Positions 17,225 through 26,679 are shown, counted from the stretch's first letter. The stretch: 64,000 bases of DNA from Pseudoxanthomonas mexicana (GCF_010093385.1 NZ_PDWV01000003.1:62001-126000); one strand, 5' to 3'. Program-made: numbers and translations. Notes: a model not told the origin generated them from the letters alone.

Positions 17225-17722
17225 TCAGTGGTGCAGCAGCAGGTCGGCGATGATGCCGGTGGCGATGGCCACCATCAGCAGGTTGCCGCGGTCGTCGCGG
17301 ACCCAGTGGTAGCCACGGGGCGGACGGCGCACGTGGTAGTGGCCGTAGTCGTTCACCACGTAGACCGGGCCGCGGTAGTAGTCGCGGTAGCGCTGGCCGA
17401 CGGCCCAGCGATGGTAGTGGGGGGCCGGACGGTAGACCACACGCGGCGGGGCGTAGTACCGGCGATCGTCATAGCGACGATCGTAGCGGCGATCATCCCG
17501 GCGCCCGTCGTGATAGCCGTGGCGATAGGCCTGGCGCTGGTCGCGGCGGTCGTGCCGGTCGTCCCGGCGGTCATCGCGCCAGTCGCGGCGGTCGTCCCGC
17601 CGGTCGTAATGGTGCGAGCGGCCCCGGTCGTGGCCGCGATCGTCGCGCGCCAGCACGGGAGCGGTGACGGCGAAGGCCAGGACGGCACAGGCGATGCCCT
17701 GGAAAAGACGCTTGGTGTTCAT
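17225..17722 (-). CDS. RcnB-like periplasmic protein with Arg/Asp-rich low-complexity region
   Basis: A 165-residue exported protein. I start at the ATG at 17722 (AGGG upstream), giving a signal peptide ending near APVLA. Residues 25 to about 95 are dominated by short R/D/H/Y repeats such as RRDDRRDW and [10 protein letters not shown]. The last 60 residues ([14 protein letters not shown], then [27 protein letters not shown]) match the RcnB family, whose E. coli member supports nickel/cobalt homeostasis. No metal transporter is adjacent, so metal binding is only a guess. A strong hairpin terminates the gene. Confidence 0.8.
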   Translation of the reverse strand: MNTKRLFQGIACAVLAFAVTAPVLARDDRGHDRGRSHHYDRRDDRRDWRDDRRDDRHDRRDQRQAYRHGYHDGRRDDRRYDRRYDDRRYYAPPRVVYRPAPHYHRWAVGQRYRDYYRGPVYVVNDYGHYHVRRPPRGYHWVRDDRGNLLMVAIATGIIADLLLHH

Positions 17723-17859
17723 GGAAAGCCCTCTGTGTGGCACGTGAGCCCATCATGCCGATTGCATCTGAACCGATTCCCGCTGGAAAACGGTTACGGC
17801 CACGTCAAGGGCAGGTTAGCGGAACGTGTTCAGCCGCCGGTGGGCACGGCCGGAGCGGC

Positions 17860-17865
17860 TATAAT
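17860..17865 (+). promoter_or_regulatory. Consensus -10 box (TATAAT) for ettA
   Basis: A perfect TATAAT stands out in GC-rich DNA 73 bases before the ettA ATG. No strong -35 is seen at 17 bases. The leader between it and the ATG is about 65 bases. Confidence 0.55.
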
Positions 17866-17938
17866 CGCCGCCTTCCCTTCTGCCTCCCCGCCCGCCGCCA
17901 AACCGGCCGGGCGCCGGGGCCTGCGTACCGGAGCCTGC

Positions 17939-19606
17939 ATGTCCTCGCAATACATCTACACCATGAACCGGGTCAGCAAGGTGGTCCCGCCCAAGCGGCA
18001 GATCATCAAGGACATCTCGCTGTCGTTCTTCCCGGGCGCGAAGATCGGCCTGTTGGGCCTGAACGGTGCCGGCAAGTCCACCGTTCTGAAGATCATGGCC
18101 GGCGTGGACAAGGACTTCGAAGGCGAGGCCCGCCCGCAGCCCGGCATCAAGGTCGGTTACCTGGCGCAGGAGCCGGAACTGAACCCGGAGCACACCGTCC
18201 GCCAGGCCGTCGAGGAAGGCGTGGGCGAAGTGCTGCAGGCGCAGGCCGCGCTGGAGGCGGTCTACGCCGCCTACGCCGAGGAAGGCGCCGACTTCGATGC
18301 CCTGGCCAAGGAGCAGGAACGCCTGGAAGCCATCCTGGCCGCCGGCGACGCGCACACGCTGGAGAACCAGCTGGACGTGGCCGCCGACGCGCTGCGCCTG
18401 CCGCCGTGGGATGCCGTCATCGGCAAGCTGTCCGGTGGCGAGAAGCGCCGCGTGGCGCTGTGCCGGCTGCTGCTGCAGAAGCCGGACATGCTGCTGCTCG
18501 ACGAACCGACCAACCATCTGGACGCCGAATCGGTGGAGTGGCTGGAGCAGTTCCTGGCCCGCTACACCGGCACCGTGGTGGCCGTCACCCACGACCGCTA
18601 CTTCCTCGACAACGCCGCCGAATGGATCCTGGAACTGGACCGTGGTCGCGGCATCCCGTGGAAGGGCAACTACACCGAGTGGCTGGTGCAGAAGGACGAA
18701 CGCCTGAAGCAGGAAGAGAACCAGGAAAAGGCGCGCCAGAAGGCCATCCAGAAGGAACTGGAATGGTCGCGCCAGAACGCCAAGGGCGGCCGCTCGAAGG
18801 GCAAGGCCCGTCTGGCCCGCCTGGAAGAACTGCAGTCGGTCGACTATCAGAAGCGCAACGAGACCAACGAGATCTTCATTCCGCCGGGCGAGCGCCTGGG
18901 CAATTCGGTGATCGAGTTCAAGAACGTCTCCAAGAAGTTCGGCGACCGCCTGCTGATCGACAACCTGAGCTTCCTGGTGCCGGCCGGCGCCATCGTCGGC
19001 ATCATCGGTCCCAACGGCGCGGGCAAGTCCACGCTGTTCAAGATGATCACCGGGCAGGAGAAGCCGGACTCGGGCGAGATCGTGATCGGCCCGAGCGTGA
19101 AGCTGGCCTACGTGGACCAGAGCCGCGACAAGCTGGAAGGCAACCAGACCGTGTTCCAGGAAGTGTCCGGCGGCCTGGACATCCTCAACATCAATGGCGT
19201 GGAAATCCAGTCGCGCGCGTACATCGGCCGCTTCAACTTCAAGGGCCAGGACCAGCAGAAGCTGGTCGGCTCGCTGTCCGGCGGCGAGCGCGGGCGCCTG
19301 CACATGGCCAAGACGCTGCTGCAGGGCGGCAACGTGCTGCTGCTCGACGAGCCCTCCAACGACCTGGACATCGAAACCCTGCGTGCGCTGGAAGATGCGC
19401 TGCTGGAATTCCCCGGCAACACCTTCGTCATCTCGCACGACCGCTGGTTCCTGGACCGCATCGCCACGCACATCCTCGCCTTCGAGGGCGACTCTCACGT
19501 GGAGTTCTTCCAGGGCAACTACCGTGAGTACGAGGAAGACAAGAAGCGTCGCCTGGGCGAAGAAGGCGCGCGTCCGCACCGCCTGCGGTTCAAGGCGCTG
19601 AAGTAG
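17939..19606 (+). CDS. ettA: Energy-dependent translational throttle protein EttA (ABC-F ATPase)
   Basis: A 555-residue ABC-F protein with two nucleotide-binding domains and no membrane segments. Walker A sites: GLNGAGKS at residues 40-47 and GPNGAGKS in the second half; signatures [15 protein letters not shown] and [15 protein letters not shown]; Walker [12 protein letters not shown] and [11 protein letters not shown]. The linker is rich in charged helices, as expected for the P-site tRNA-interacting motif. EttA binds the ribosomal E site and gates the first elongation steps according to ATP/ADP. Start at 17939 has GGAG five bases upstream; the open frame continues upstream without similarity. 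Confidence 0.97.
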   Translation: MSSQYIYTMNRVSKVVPPKRQIIKDISLSFFPGAKIGLLGLNGAGKSTVLKIMAGVDKDFEGEARPQPGIKVGYLAQEPELNPEHTVRQAVEEGVGEVLQAQAALEAVYAAYAEEGADFDALAKEQERLEAILAAGDAHTLENQLDVAADALRLPPWDAVIGKLSGGEKRRVALCRLLLQKPDMLLLDEPTNHLDAESVEWLEQFLARYTGTVVAVTHDRYFLDNAAEWILELDRGRGIPWKGNYTEWLVQKDERLKQEENQEKARQKAIQKELEWSRQNAKGGRSKGKARLARLEELQSVDYQKRNETNEIFIPPGERLGNSVIEFKNVSKKFGDRLLIDNLSFLVPAGAIVGIIGPNGAGKSTLFKMITGQEKPDSGEIVIGPSVKLAYVDQSRDKLEGNQTVFQEVSGGLDILNINGVEIQSRAYIGRFNFKGQDQQKLVGSLSGGERGRLHMAKTLLQGGNVLLLDEPSNDLDIETLRALEDALLEFPGNTFVISHDRWFLDRIATHILAFEGDSHVEFFQGNYREYEEDKKRRLGEEGARPHRLRFKALK

Positions 19607-19629
19607 GCGTTCGCTCGCAAGCCTGACGA

Positions 19630-19660
19630 CATGCCCGCCTCACGGCGGGCATGCTCGTTT
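19630..19660 (+). terminator. Terminator after ettA
   Basis: CATGCCCGCC (19630-19639) and GGCGGGCATG (19644-19653) form a perfect ten-pair stem with a TCAC loop, followed by CTCGTTT, 24 bases past the ettA stop. It also lies at the 3' end of the convergent DUF3667 gene and may serve both. Confidence 0.75.
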
Positions 19661-20457
19661 CAGCCATGGTTGAACAGCAGGAACAGCGCGATGACGCCAG
19701 CGCCGACCATCAGGCTCTGGGCCACCATGAACATCCCGAGCCCCACCAGGGCCCGCAGCGCCGATGTCCACCCGGAGTGCCGGTCGAACAACTGGACGAG
19801 CGAGAAGACCGCGTAAACCACGACACAGGGCAAGGCCCATGCCTGCGCGCTCGGGATCCAGCGTTGCGCCACGATGGCGATCGCCATGAAGACAAAGGAC
19901 TGCACGGTCAGGAACGCCGAGACGACCAGCCACTCGGGATAGTTCAATCCCCGCCCCTTGAAGGCCAGCCAGAAGGCGGCCGCCTCAAGCGGCAGGCACA
20001 GCAGGGTGAATGCGGTCATGTGGCCGTTGAGCCAGTCCTTCGCTGCGGCAAACGTCGCGGCCAGCGCAGTCGGGTCCAGACCCGCGCCCGCCTTCGGTCC
20101 GCCGCCGCCCGCGAAGCCCAGCTCCATCGCCGAACCGACGATATCCCCGTCCAGCAGGAGTTTCCCCAGCAGCAGCACAGTCGCCGCGGAGATCATCAGC
20201 AGCAGCAACGGCTTCACCTGCTTCGCACGGCGTCCCTCCAGGTAGCTGCGCATCAGATGCCCCGGCCGCAGCATCAGCTCCTTCAGCGAATACAGGATGC
20301 CGCGATCCATGTGGAGCACGCTGTGCTCCAGCTCGTGGCCGAGGAAATGCCAGTCGATGCGGTGCACCGGCGTGGGTTGGCCGCAGGCGGGACAGAACTT
20401 CTGCTCGGGATGGGCGACGGCCAGGCCGCAGTTGATGCACATGCTCGCGTCGCCCAT
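19660..20457 (-). CDS. DUF3667 membrane protein with N-terminal zinc ribbon
   Basis: A 265-residue protein, start at 20457 with AGGGGA upstream. It opens with a zinc ribbon (CINCG at residues 6-10, FCPACGQ about 15 residues on). Next comes the DUF3667 core (HRIDWHFLGHELEHSVLHMDRG, LMLRPGHLMRSYLEGRRAKQVKPL) and then about five membrane segments to the C-terminus. DUF3667 has no established function. The ettA terminator abuts its stop. Confidence 0.82.
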   Translation of the reverse strand: MGDASMCINCGLAVAHPEQKFCPACGQPTPVHRIDWHFLGHELEHSVLHMDRGILYSLKELMLRPGHLMRSYLEGRRAKQVKPLLLLMISAATVLLLGKLLLDGDIVGSAMELGFAGGGGPKAGAGLDPTALAATFAAAKDWLNGHMTAFTLLCLPLEAAAFWLAFKGRGLNYPEWLVVSAFLTVQSFVFMAIAIVAQRWIPSAQAWALPCVVVYAVFSLVQLFDRHSGWTSALRALVGLGMFMVAQSLMVGAGVIALFLLFNHG

Positions 20458-20638
20458 TCCGGTCCCCTGTCGGTGGTCGGCGGATTCTAGGGAAGCCATG
20501 CGGACGCGTCCAACCTCATGCTTTCAGGCCCGCCCCATGGAGCGAAGAGTCCGCATTGCGGAAGGGCGGATCAAAACGAGGGCACCGCGCCGATAGCGCC
20601 TCGACGACGGGATCGATTACTGATACCAGATACGACGC

Positions 20639-20962
20639 TCAGGCCAGCCACACCTCGCCGTCGCGCACCTGCACCTGCACGGCGCGCAGGGCGTCGCCGC
20701 GACAGGGGCCGGCGATGCAATCGCCGCGGTCCAGTTCGAACGACGCGCCATGCGCGGCGCACACCAGGTGCCCGTCCTTGCTCTTCAGGAACTGGCCCGG
20801 CGCCCAGTCCAGCCGGCGCCCCGCATGCGGACAGACGTTCAGCCAGGCGCGCACTTCGTCCCCCAAGCGATAGAGAACCAAAGATTCCGCATCGCCATCG
20901 ATCGTGGCCTCTACTTCGGCGAACCCGCCGTCGGCGATGTCATTCAGTGCACTGAGTCGCAT
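20639..20962 (-). CDS. Rieske-type [2Fe-2S] ferredoxin-like protein
   Basis: A 107-residue soluble protein with both cluster motifs of the Rieske fold: CPHAG and, 21 residues later, CAAHGA. There is no catalytic or membrane domain, so it is a stand-alone electron-transfer protein like the ferredoxin component of dioxygenase or assimilatory systems. No redox partner is adjacent. An in-frame GTG at 20983 would add seven residues; I prefer the ATG at 20962. Confidence 0.85.
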   Translation of the reverse strand: MRLSALNDIADGGFAEVEATIDGDAESLVLYRLGDEVRAWLNVCPHAGRRLDWAPGQFLKSKDGHLVCAAHGASFELDRGDCIAGPCRGDALRAVQVQVRDGEVWLA

Positions 20963-21052
20963 GGCGCTTAACGAAGTCCTCACACGGTCACAGAACCGTC
21001 ATCCGATACTGGGCGCATCGGCTCCGGCCGCATTCTGTCACGACGCACCGCC

Positions 21053-21325
21053 ATGTACGCACGCCACTTCCAGTTCAACGCCTTCCGCAACGCCTTCGCG
21101 CCCCGCAAGCCGCGGCATCCGCTGCTGCGCCTGGGCATCGGCCTGCTGGGACTGGCCGTGCTGGCCGTACTGGTGTTCGTCAGCGTGTTCGTCGGCGCGG
21201 CCATGATCACCGGCGGCCTGCTGTACAGGCTGCTGCGCCAGCGCGGCAAGCCGGCCGCCCGCGACCACGCGATGGAAGGCGAATACCGGGTGGTCCGCAA
21301 GCAGGCCCTGCCGCTGCCGCGCTGA
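21053..21325 (+). CDS. Small basic single-pass membrane protein, unknown function
   Basis: A 90-residue protein with a basic N-terminal tail (FAPRKPRHPLLRLG), a long hydrophobic stretch at about residues 27-55 (LGLAVLAVLVFVSVFVGAAM), and a basic C-terminus. This predicts one or two closely spaced membrane segments. I recognise no family. It diverges from the Rieske gene across about 90 bases. Codon use resembles its neighbours, supporting a real gene. Confidence 0.6.
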   Translation: MYARHFQFNAFRNAFAPRKPRHPLLRLGIGLLGLAVLAVLVFVSVFVGAAMITGGLLYRLLRQRGKPAARDHAMEGEYRVVRKQALPLPR

Positions 21326-21354
21326 GCGCACTGCGCGGGAACGCGTTTCCCGCC

Positions 21355-21360
21355 TACACT
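21355..21360 (+). promoter_or_regulatory. Candidate -10 box (TACACT) for the FAH-family gene
   Basis: TACACT lies 30 bases before the ATG at 21391, just after the small membrane protein gene. No clear -35 is visible. Confidence 0.35.
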
Positions 21361-21390
21361 CTGCGGCTTTCCGAGCATTGGATCGCCGCC

Positions 21391-22098
21391 ATGGCCGACA
21401 TCATTCCCCCCCCGCCGGTCCCTCGCGTCCCTGTTCGCGGTGGCGGCACGTTTCCCGTGCGCCGCATCTTCTGCGTGGGCCGCAATTTCGCCGACCACGC
21501 GCGCGAGATGGGGGCGGCCGCACCGGCGTCGAAAGCCGAACGCGGCACGCCCGTGTTCTTCCACAAGCCGGCCGATGCCATCGTCACCGACGGCGCGGAC
21601 GTCCCCTATCCACCCGGCACGAACGACCTGCACCATGAGGTCGAACTGGTCGTGGCACTGGGCGCGGATGCGCCGGACGGCGAGCTGTCGCGCCACGCGG
21701 CGCAGGCGCTGGCCATTGCGTATGGCGTGGGCCTGGACCTGACCCGTCGCGACCTGCAGGGCGCCGCCAAGGCGAAGGGCCTGCCATGGGACACCGGCAA
21801 GGGATTCGATCATTCGGCCCCGATCAGTGAGCTGGTCCTCGCGGCGGATGTCGGGGGGCTGGAGGACCGCACGCTCACCCTGCGCGTGAACGGCGCTATC
21901 CGGCAGCACGGCGCGCTGCACGACCTGATCTGGGACGTGCCGGACATCCTGCACGAACTCTCCAGGCTCTATGCGCTGAAAGCCGGCGACCTGGTCTTCA
22001 TGGGCACGCCGGCCGGCGTCGCCGCGCTGGTGCCGGGCGACACCTTCGTCGCGTCGCTGGATGGCGTGGTGGAACTGGGCGGCCGCATCACGGGCTGA
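21391..22098 (+). CDS. Fumarylacetoacetate hydrolase (FAH) family protein
   Basis: A 235-residue enzyme of the FAH fold, which cleaves or isomerises 2-oxo acids such as fumarylpyruvate, acylpyruvate or homoprotocatechuate intermediates. Core motifs: [25 protein letters not shown], the metal ligands in [11 protein letters not shown] and [20 protein letters not shown], and the terminal [10 protein letters not shown]. The N-terminal 25 residues are proline-rich ([15 protein letters not shown]). Aromatic-degradation genes are not nearby, so the substrate is unknown. Confidence 0.9.
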   Translation: MADIIPPPPVPRVPVRGGGTFPVRRIFCVGRNFADHAREMGAAAPASKAERGTPVFFHKPADAIVTDGADVPYPPGTNDLHHEVELVVALGADAPDGELSRHAAQALAIAYGVGLDLTRRDLQGAAKAKGLPWDTGKGFDHSAPISELVLAADVGGLEDRTLTLRVNGAIRQHGALHDLIWDVPDILHELSRLYALKAGDLVFMGTPAGVAALVPGDTFVASLDGVVELGGRITG

Positions 22099-22105
22099 CC
22101 GCAGC

Positions 22106-22133
22106 TTGCTTCGTCGACGCGCGCGGTTATAGT
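22106..22133 (+). promoter_or_regulatory. Candidate promoter for mscL (TTGCTT, 16 bp, TATAGT)
   Basis: TTGCTT at 22106-22111 and TATAGT at 22128-22133 are separated by 16 bases, close to sigma-70 consensus, 42 bases before the mscL ATG. Confidence 0.55.
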
Positions 22134-22175
22134 CCACGCCAGTGGCGAATCGGCGCCGTTCATGGAGATCCCGCA

Positions 22176-22580
22176 ATGGGCATGGTCAGCGAGTTCAAGG
22201 AATTCATCGCACGCGGCAACGTGGTCGATCTGGCCGTCGGCGTGGTGATCGGCGCTGCGTTCGGCAAGATCGTCACCGCCTTCGTCGACAAGATCATCAT
22301 GCCGCCGATCGGGCTGCTGGTGGGCGGCGTGGATTTCTCCAAGTGGGCATGGACGTTGAAGGAAGCCACCGTGGACGCCGCCGGCAAGGAGGTGCCGGCC
22401 GTCGCGATCGGCATCGGCGAGTTCCTCAACACGGTCATCCAGTTCGTCATCGTGGCCTTCGCGATCTTCCTGCTGGTCAGGGCGGTGAACCGCCTGCACC
22501 GCAAGCCCGAAGCCGCACCGGCCGCGCCGCCCGAGGACGTGCTGCTGCTGCGCGAGATCCGCGATGCGCTGAAGAAGTGA
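22176..22580 (+). CDS. mscL: Large-conductance mechanosensitive channel MscL
   Basis: A 134-residue inner-membrane channel subunit that opens under membrane tension to release solutes during osmotic downshock. Features: the N-terminal amphipathic [11 protein letters not shown], first membrane helix [18 protein letters not shown], a periplasmic loop, second helix [17 protein letters not shown], and a charged cytosolic tail ending [12 protein letters not shown]. Length is typical. It has its own promoter and a strong terminator, so it is monocistronic. Confidence 0.97.
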   Translation: MGMVSEFKEFIARGNVVDLAVGVVIGAAFGKIVTAFVDKIIMPPIGLLVGGVDFSKWAWTLKEATVDAAGKEVPAVAIGIGEFLNTVIQFVIVAFAIFLLVRAVNRLHRKPEAAPAAPPEDVLLLREIRDALKK

Positions 22581-22626
22581 CGAAACGCGGCGTTCCGGAT
22601 CGGCAACGCGGTCGACGGAAACACCG

Positions 22627-22661
22627 GGCCCCGGGCTGCTAAGCTCGGGGCCTTCGTTTTT
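22627..22661 (+). terminator. Rho-independent terminator after mscL
   Basis: GGCCCCGGGCT and AGCTCGGGGCC pair across a GCTA loop (eleven pairs with one G-U) and are followed by TTCGTTTTT, about 47 bases past the mscL stop. Confidence 0.88.
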
Positions 22662-22673
22662 CCGGGGTTCTCC

Positions 22674-24062
22674 ATGCGTCTTGCTCCGTTGCTGCTCGCT
22701 CTTGCCGTCACCGCGCCCGCCCTCGCCGCTTCCCGCGAAACCCGTATTCCCGATGCCGCCCTCGCCACCGCCGCGCAGCTGCGCGAGCGGGCGCTCGCAG
22801 ACCGGACCGGCTGGAACGTCGTCGAATCGCTGACCACCGAGATCGGGCCGCGCCTGGCCGGCAGCGACGCGGATGCGAAGGCCGTTGCGTGGGCACAGGC
22901 GAAGTTCAAGGCCCTCGGCTTCGACAAGGTGTGGATAGAGCCGGTGACGTTCCCCAAATGGGTGCGTCGCAGCGAGCGTGCCGCCGTGCTGGGCGAACAT
23001 GCACAGCCGTTGACCGTCACCGCCCTGGGAGGCAGTCCGGCGGGCACGGTGGAAGCGGAGATCGTCCGCTTTGCCGACCTGGCCGCGCTGGAAGCGGCGC
23101 CCGCGGGATCGCTGGCCGGGAAGATCGCCTTCATCGACTACCAGATGACCTCCGCGCGCGACGGCAGCGATTACCGCAATGGCGGCGCGATCCGCTCGAA
23201 GGGCCCCTCGGCCGCGATCCGCAAGGGCGCGCTCGCCTTCCTGATGCGTTCGGCCGGCACCGACAACCACCGCGTCGCGCATACCGGCATCACCCGCTTC
23301 GACGAAGGCCTGACGCCGGTACCGTCCGCGTCGCTGACCATCCCCGATGCCGACCAGCTGGCCCGCCTGCTGCAGCGCGGCCCGGTGCGCGTGTCGCTGG
23401 CGCTGGATTGCGGCTGGGACGGCGAGTACACCTCGCACAACGTGATCGGCGAGATCACCGGGCGCAGCCAGCCGAACGAAGTCGTGGTGATCGGCGCGCA
23501 CCTGGATTCGTGGGATCTGGGCACCGGTGCGATCGACGATGGCGCCGGCATCGGCATCACGATGGCCGCCGGCCACCTGATCGGCCAGCTGAAGCAGGCG
23601 CCGAAGCGCACCCTCCGCGTGATCGCCTTCGCCAACGAGGAGCAGGGCCTGCATGGCGGCAAGGCGTATGCGGCGAAGCACCTGGGCGACATCGCGCGCC
23701 ACCAGATCGCGGCCGAGAGCGACTTCGGCGCCGGCCGCATCTACGCCTTCAACACCGGCGCCCCCGACCACGCACGCAAGGCCACCGAGCAGATCGCGCA
23801 GGCACTGGCGCCGCTGGGGATCGAGTACGCACCCGGCAAGGGCAGCGCGGGCCCCGACATCAGCCCGTTCGCGGCCAAGGGCATGGCGTGGGCCTGGCTG
23901 GCGCAGGACGGCAGCGACTATTTCGACCTGCACCACAACGCCGACGACACGCTGGACAAGATCGATCCCGCCGCGTTGGCGCAGAACGTGGCGGCGTATG
24001 CGGTGTTCGCCTATCTCGCTGCCGAAGCCGACGGCGACTTCGGCAGCCAGCTGAAGGAATAG
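22674..24062 (+). CDS. Exported M28 family metallopeptidase
   Basis: A 462-residue protein with a signal peptide (LAPLLLALAVTAPALAA, cleavage near residue 19). It has an N-terminal helical and PA-like region, then the M28 catalytic domain: VVIGAHLDSWDLGTGAIDDGAG (zinc His and bridging Asp), VIAFANEEQGLHGG (catalytic and zinc Glu), and DLHHNADDTLDKID (final His). It is probably a periplasmic or secreted aminopeptidase or carboxypeptidase of the Q type. The gene follows the mscL terminator directly and ends at a cluster of GTAG repeats. Confidence 0.9.
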   Translation: MRLAPLLLALAVTAPALAASRETRIPDAALATAAQLRERALADRTGWNVVESLTTEIGPRLAGSDADAKAVAWAQAKFKALGFDKVWIEPVTFPKWVRRSERAAVLGEHAQPLTVTALGGSPAGTVEAEIVRFADLAALEAAPAGSLAGKIAFIDYQMTSARDGSDYRNGGAIRSKGPSAAIRKGALAFLMRSAGTDNHRVAHTGITRFDEGLTPVPSASLTIPDADQLARLLQRGPVRVSLALDCGWDGEYTSHNVIGEITGRSQPNEVVVIGAHLDSWDLGTGAIDDGAGIGITMAAGHLIGQLKQAPKRTLRVIAFANEEQGLHGGKAYAAKHLGDIARHQIAAESDFGAGRIYAFNTGAPDHARKATEQIAQALAPLGIEYAPGKGSAGPDISPFAAKGMAWAWLAQDGSDYFDLHHNADDTLDKIDPAALAQNVAAYAVFAYLAAEADGDFGSQLKE

Positions 24063-24096
24063 GTCTCGCGACTCTGCCGAGCCGTTCCCTGTCTTT

Positions 24097-24202
24097 GTAG
24101 GAGCGGGCCATGCCCGCGGTGCGTTTCAGGTGACCGACAGAAGAGCAGCGCGCCCATGGGGCGCTCCTACAGGGGCCAGCAGCGGAGCAGGCTCCGCTCT
24201 AC
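24097..24202. repeat. Cluster of three GTAG-headed REP units between convergent genes
   Basis: Unit 1, plus orientation, 24097-24119: GTAGGAGCG with stem GCGGGC-CAT-GCCCGC. Unit 2, inverted, 24148-24170, ending GCGCTCCTAC with a CGCCC/GGGCG-type stem. Unit 3, inverted, 24181-24202: AGCGGAGC-AG-GCTCCGCT then CTAC. The third unit supplies the TAG stop of the TrmH-family gene. The heads are conserved while the stems differ, as in known REP families. Confidence 0.8.
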
Positions 24203-25059
24203 AGGCGCTGTTTCCACTGCGCCAAGAACCCCGCCGTCGCCGCCGCAACATTGAGGCTCTCGACCGCACCGCTGCCGGGAATCGACAGGCGCAGGTCGCA
24301 GGCCTCGGCCAGGCGCGCATCCATGCCCTCGCCCTCCGCCCCCATCACATAGACCAGCCGCGGCGGCAGCTTCGCTGCGAACAGGTCACTGCCGCCGCGC
24401 ACGACGGTGGCAGCCAGCGAGAAACCTGCCTTGCGGAGCTGGGCGGCGGCGTTGTCGGCCTGTCCCATGCGCACCAGCGGCACCTGTTCTGCACCGCCCT
24501 CGGCCACGCGCGCCGCTGCGCCGGACAACGCCAGCGTCGACTCGCGCGGCAGCAGGATGCCCGCCACGCCAAAGTGCGCGGCCGAGCGCAGGATCGCACC
24601 GAAGTTGTGCGGATTGCCCACGCCGTCCAGCCATAGCGCCGCAACGGGCTTGCCTTCGGGCAACGTACGCACCCAGTCGGACATCGGCAGCGGCTCGACC
24701 TTCAGGACGTCCGCCACCACCCCTTCGTGATGCGTGCTGGCGGCCAGGCGGTCCAGGTCGCCCTCCTCCACCACGCGATAGCCGACACGCTGCTTGACGC
24801 ACCACGCCAGCAATGGCTTCAACGCCGGAATGCGCGATTCGGTCAGGTAGACCTTGCGGATGGCCTCCGGGCGGCGCGAGAACACAGCATGCACGGCGTT
24901 GAGGCCGTACAGGCGCAACTCGCTGCGCGCGGCGCTGGCGACGCCTTCGTCCCGCGACGGCGGTTCACGCACGGAACGCTCGTCCTGCGTGCGCGGCGGC
25001 CGCCGCCGATCCGGGGCACCGGGCGGTCGCGGCGGACGGTTGTTCCAGGGATTGCTCAC
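24199..25059 (-). CDS. TrmH (SpoU) family RNA 2'-O-methyltransferase
   Basis: A 286-residue SPOUT-class enzyme. After an Arg/Pro-rich, probably disordered N-terminus (residues 1 to about 45), it has the substrate-binding domain (LYGLNAVHAVFSRRPEAIRKVYL) and the knotted SAM domain: LDGVGNPHNFGAILRSAAHFG, VMGAEGEGM, and LSIPGSGAVESLNVAAA. It resembles RlmB and YfiF-type members; the RNA target is not determined. The GTG start at 25059 is one base after the upstream AGCS stop, so the two genes are coupled. The TAG stop is part of a GTAG repeat. Confidence 0.9.
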   Translation of the reverse strand: MSNPWNNRPPRPPGAPDRRRPPRTQDERSVREPPSRDEGVASAARSELRLYGLNAVHAVFSRRPEAIRKVYLTESRIPALKPLLAWCVKQRVGYRVVEEGDLDRLAASTHHEGVVADVLKVEPLPMSDWVRTLPEGKPVAALWLDGVGNPHNFGAILRSAAHFGVAGILLPRESTLALSGAAARVAEGGAEQVPLVRMGQADNAAAQLRKAGFSLAATVVRGGSDLFAAKLPPRLVYVMGAEGEGMDARLAEACDLRLSIPGSGAVESLNVAAATAGFLAQWKQRL

Positions 25060-25060
25060 G

Positions 25061-26560
25061 TCAGGCCTGCTTCTTCCAGAAGTGGGCGTTGCGGATGCCC
25101 AGCGCCTCCGGATCGAACACCGGATCCACGCCCAGCTTCTTCTGCCGCTCGTAGTCGCGCAACGCGATCAGCGCGGGCTTCTGCAGGATCAGGATGGCGA
25201 TGACGTTCAACCATGCCATCAGGCCCACGCCAATGTCGCCCAGCGTCCATGCCATCGCGGCGTTGTGGTACGCGCCGAACACCACCATGCCCACGATGCC
25301 CAGGCGCAGCAGCAGGGTCGCCAGGGGGTGGGTCTTCTTCACGCCGGCCAGGTAGGTCAGGTTGGTTTCGGCCATGTAGTAGTAGGCCATGATGGTGGTG
25401 AAGGCGAAGAAGAACAGCGCCAGCGCCACGAAGCCCGCGCCCCAACCCGGCAGCACCGATTCCACCGCCGCCTGGGTGAACTGCGCACCCTCGGAGGGCT
25501 GCAGGCCGGGCACGCCGGACACGATGGCGACCAGCGTGTCCTTGCCGTTCTCGGTGACGGTCCGGAAGGTGTTGTACATGCCCGTGGACAGCAGCAGGAA
25601 CGCCGTCGAGGTGCACACCAGCATGGTGTCGAAGTAGATGGCGAAGGCCTGCACGTAACCCTGCTTGGCCGGGTGCGAGACCTCGGCGGCCGCCGCGGCG
25701 TGCGGGCCGGTGCCCTGGCCGGCCTCGTTGGCGTAGATGCCGCGCTTCACGCCCCAGGCGATGGCCTGGCCGATGATCGCACCGAAGGCCGCGTGCGCGC
25801 CGAACGCGCTGGAGAAGATGTCGGCGAACATCGCCGGCACCTTGCCGGCATTGGCGATCATGACCGTCACCGCCATCAGGATGAAGGCCAGCGCCATGAA
25901 CGGCACCACGACCTCGGCGAAGGTGGCGATGCGCTTGATGCCGCCGAAGATGATCAGCGCCAGTACCGCCGCCACGCCCAGGCCGATCCACAGCTTCAAC
26001 GCGCCGGCGCCGCCGACCGCCTCGCAGGCCCCGGCGCCGCACAGGACGTTGCTGGCGCTGTCGGCGATGGCGTTGGCCTGCACGCCCGGCAACAGCAGGC
26101 CGGTGGCGATGACCGTGGCCACGGCGAAGGTCACCGCGTACCACTTCAGGCCCATCGCCTTCTCGATGTAGTAGGCCGGACCGCCGCGGTAGCGCCCTTC
26201 GGCATCCTTTTCCTTGTAGATCTGCGCCAGGGTGCATTCGATGTACGAAGTCGACGCACCCAGGAAGCCCATCACCCACATCCAGAACACCGCGCCGGGG
26301 CCGCCGTAGGCGATCGCCGTGGCGACGCCGGCGATGTTGCCGATGCCCATTCGGCCGGCCATCGAGATGGCCAAGGCCTGGAACGAGGACACGCCGGCAT
26401 CCGACTTCTGCCCGGTCACGGTCAGCCGGCACATCTCGGCGAAACCGCGCACCTGCATCACGCGGGTGCGGAGGGTGAACCACAGGCCGGCGCCCAGGCA
26501 CAGCGCGATCAGCGCATTGCTCCAGATGATGCCGTTCAACCAGTTGAAAAGGGCTTCCAC
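25061..26560 (-). CDS. Alanine/glycine:cation symporter family transporter (AGCS, AlsT/DagA type)
   Basis: A 499-residue inner-membrane symporter with about eleven membrane helices. The start is the GTG at 26560 (GGAG about ten bases upstream); the family begins EALFNWLNGIIWSNALI. Signature regions: SSFQALAISMAGRMGIGNIAGVATAI near residue 60, GGPAYYIEKAMG, and GIYANEAGQGTGPHAAAAA. Members take up alanine or glycine with Na+ or H+. It precedes a TrmH-type methyltransferase in the same transcript, an association with no obvious functional logic. Confidence 0.93.
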   Translation of the reverse strand: MEALFNWLNGIIWSNALIALCLGAGLWFTLRTRVMQVRGFAEMCRLTVTGQKSDAGVSSFQALAISMAGRMGIGNIAGVATAIAYGGPGAVFWMWVMGFLGASTSYIECTLAQIYKEKDAEGRYRGGPAYYIEKAMGLKWYAVTFAVATVIATGLLLPGVQANAIADSASNVLCGAGACEAVGGAGALKLWIGLGVAAVLALIIFGGIKRIATFAEVVVPFMALAFILMAVTVMIANAGKVPAMFADIFSSAFGAHAAFGAIIGQAIAWGVKRGIYANEAGQGTGPHAAAAAEVSHPAKQGYVQAFAIYFDTMLVCTSTAFLLLSTGMYNTFRTVTENGKDTLVAIVSGVPGLQPSEGAQFTQAAVESVLPGWGAGFVALALFFFAFTTIMAYYYMAETNLTYLAGVKKTHPLATLLLRLGIVGMVVFGAYHNAAMAWTLGDIGVGLMAWLNVIAILILQKPALIALRDYERQKKLGVDPVFDPEALGIRNAHFWKKQA

Positions 26561-26679
26561 GGGGATGCGTCTCCGTCGTTCGTGCGTGCGCTGGGATACG
26601 GGAAGGCGGCGCAGACGCGCCACCGGGTCCCTGCAAGATAACCGCAACACGCGCCGCTGCGCAGTCCCCCGCGCACGTC

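Noticed and set aside
24097-24202. A transposon or miniature IS at the GTAG cluster
   Set aside because: The units are short, have no target-site duplications that I can see, and match the REP pattern found at four other places in the window.
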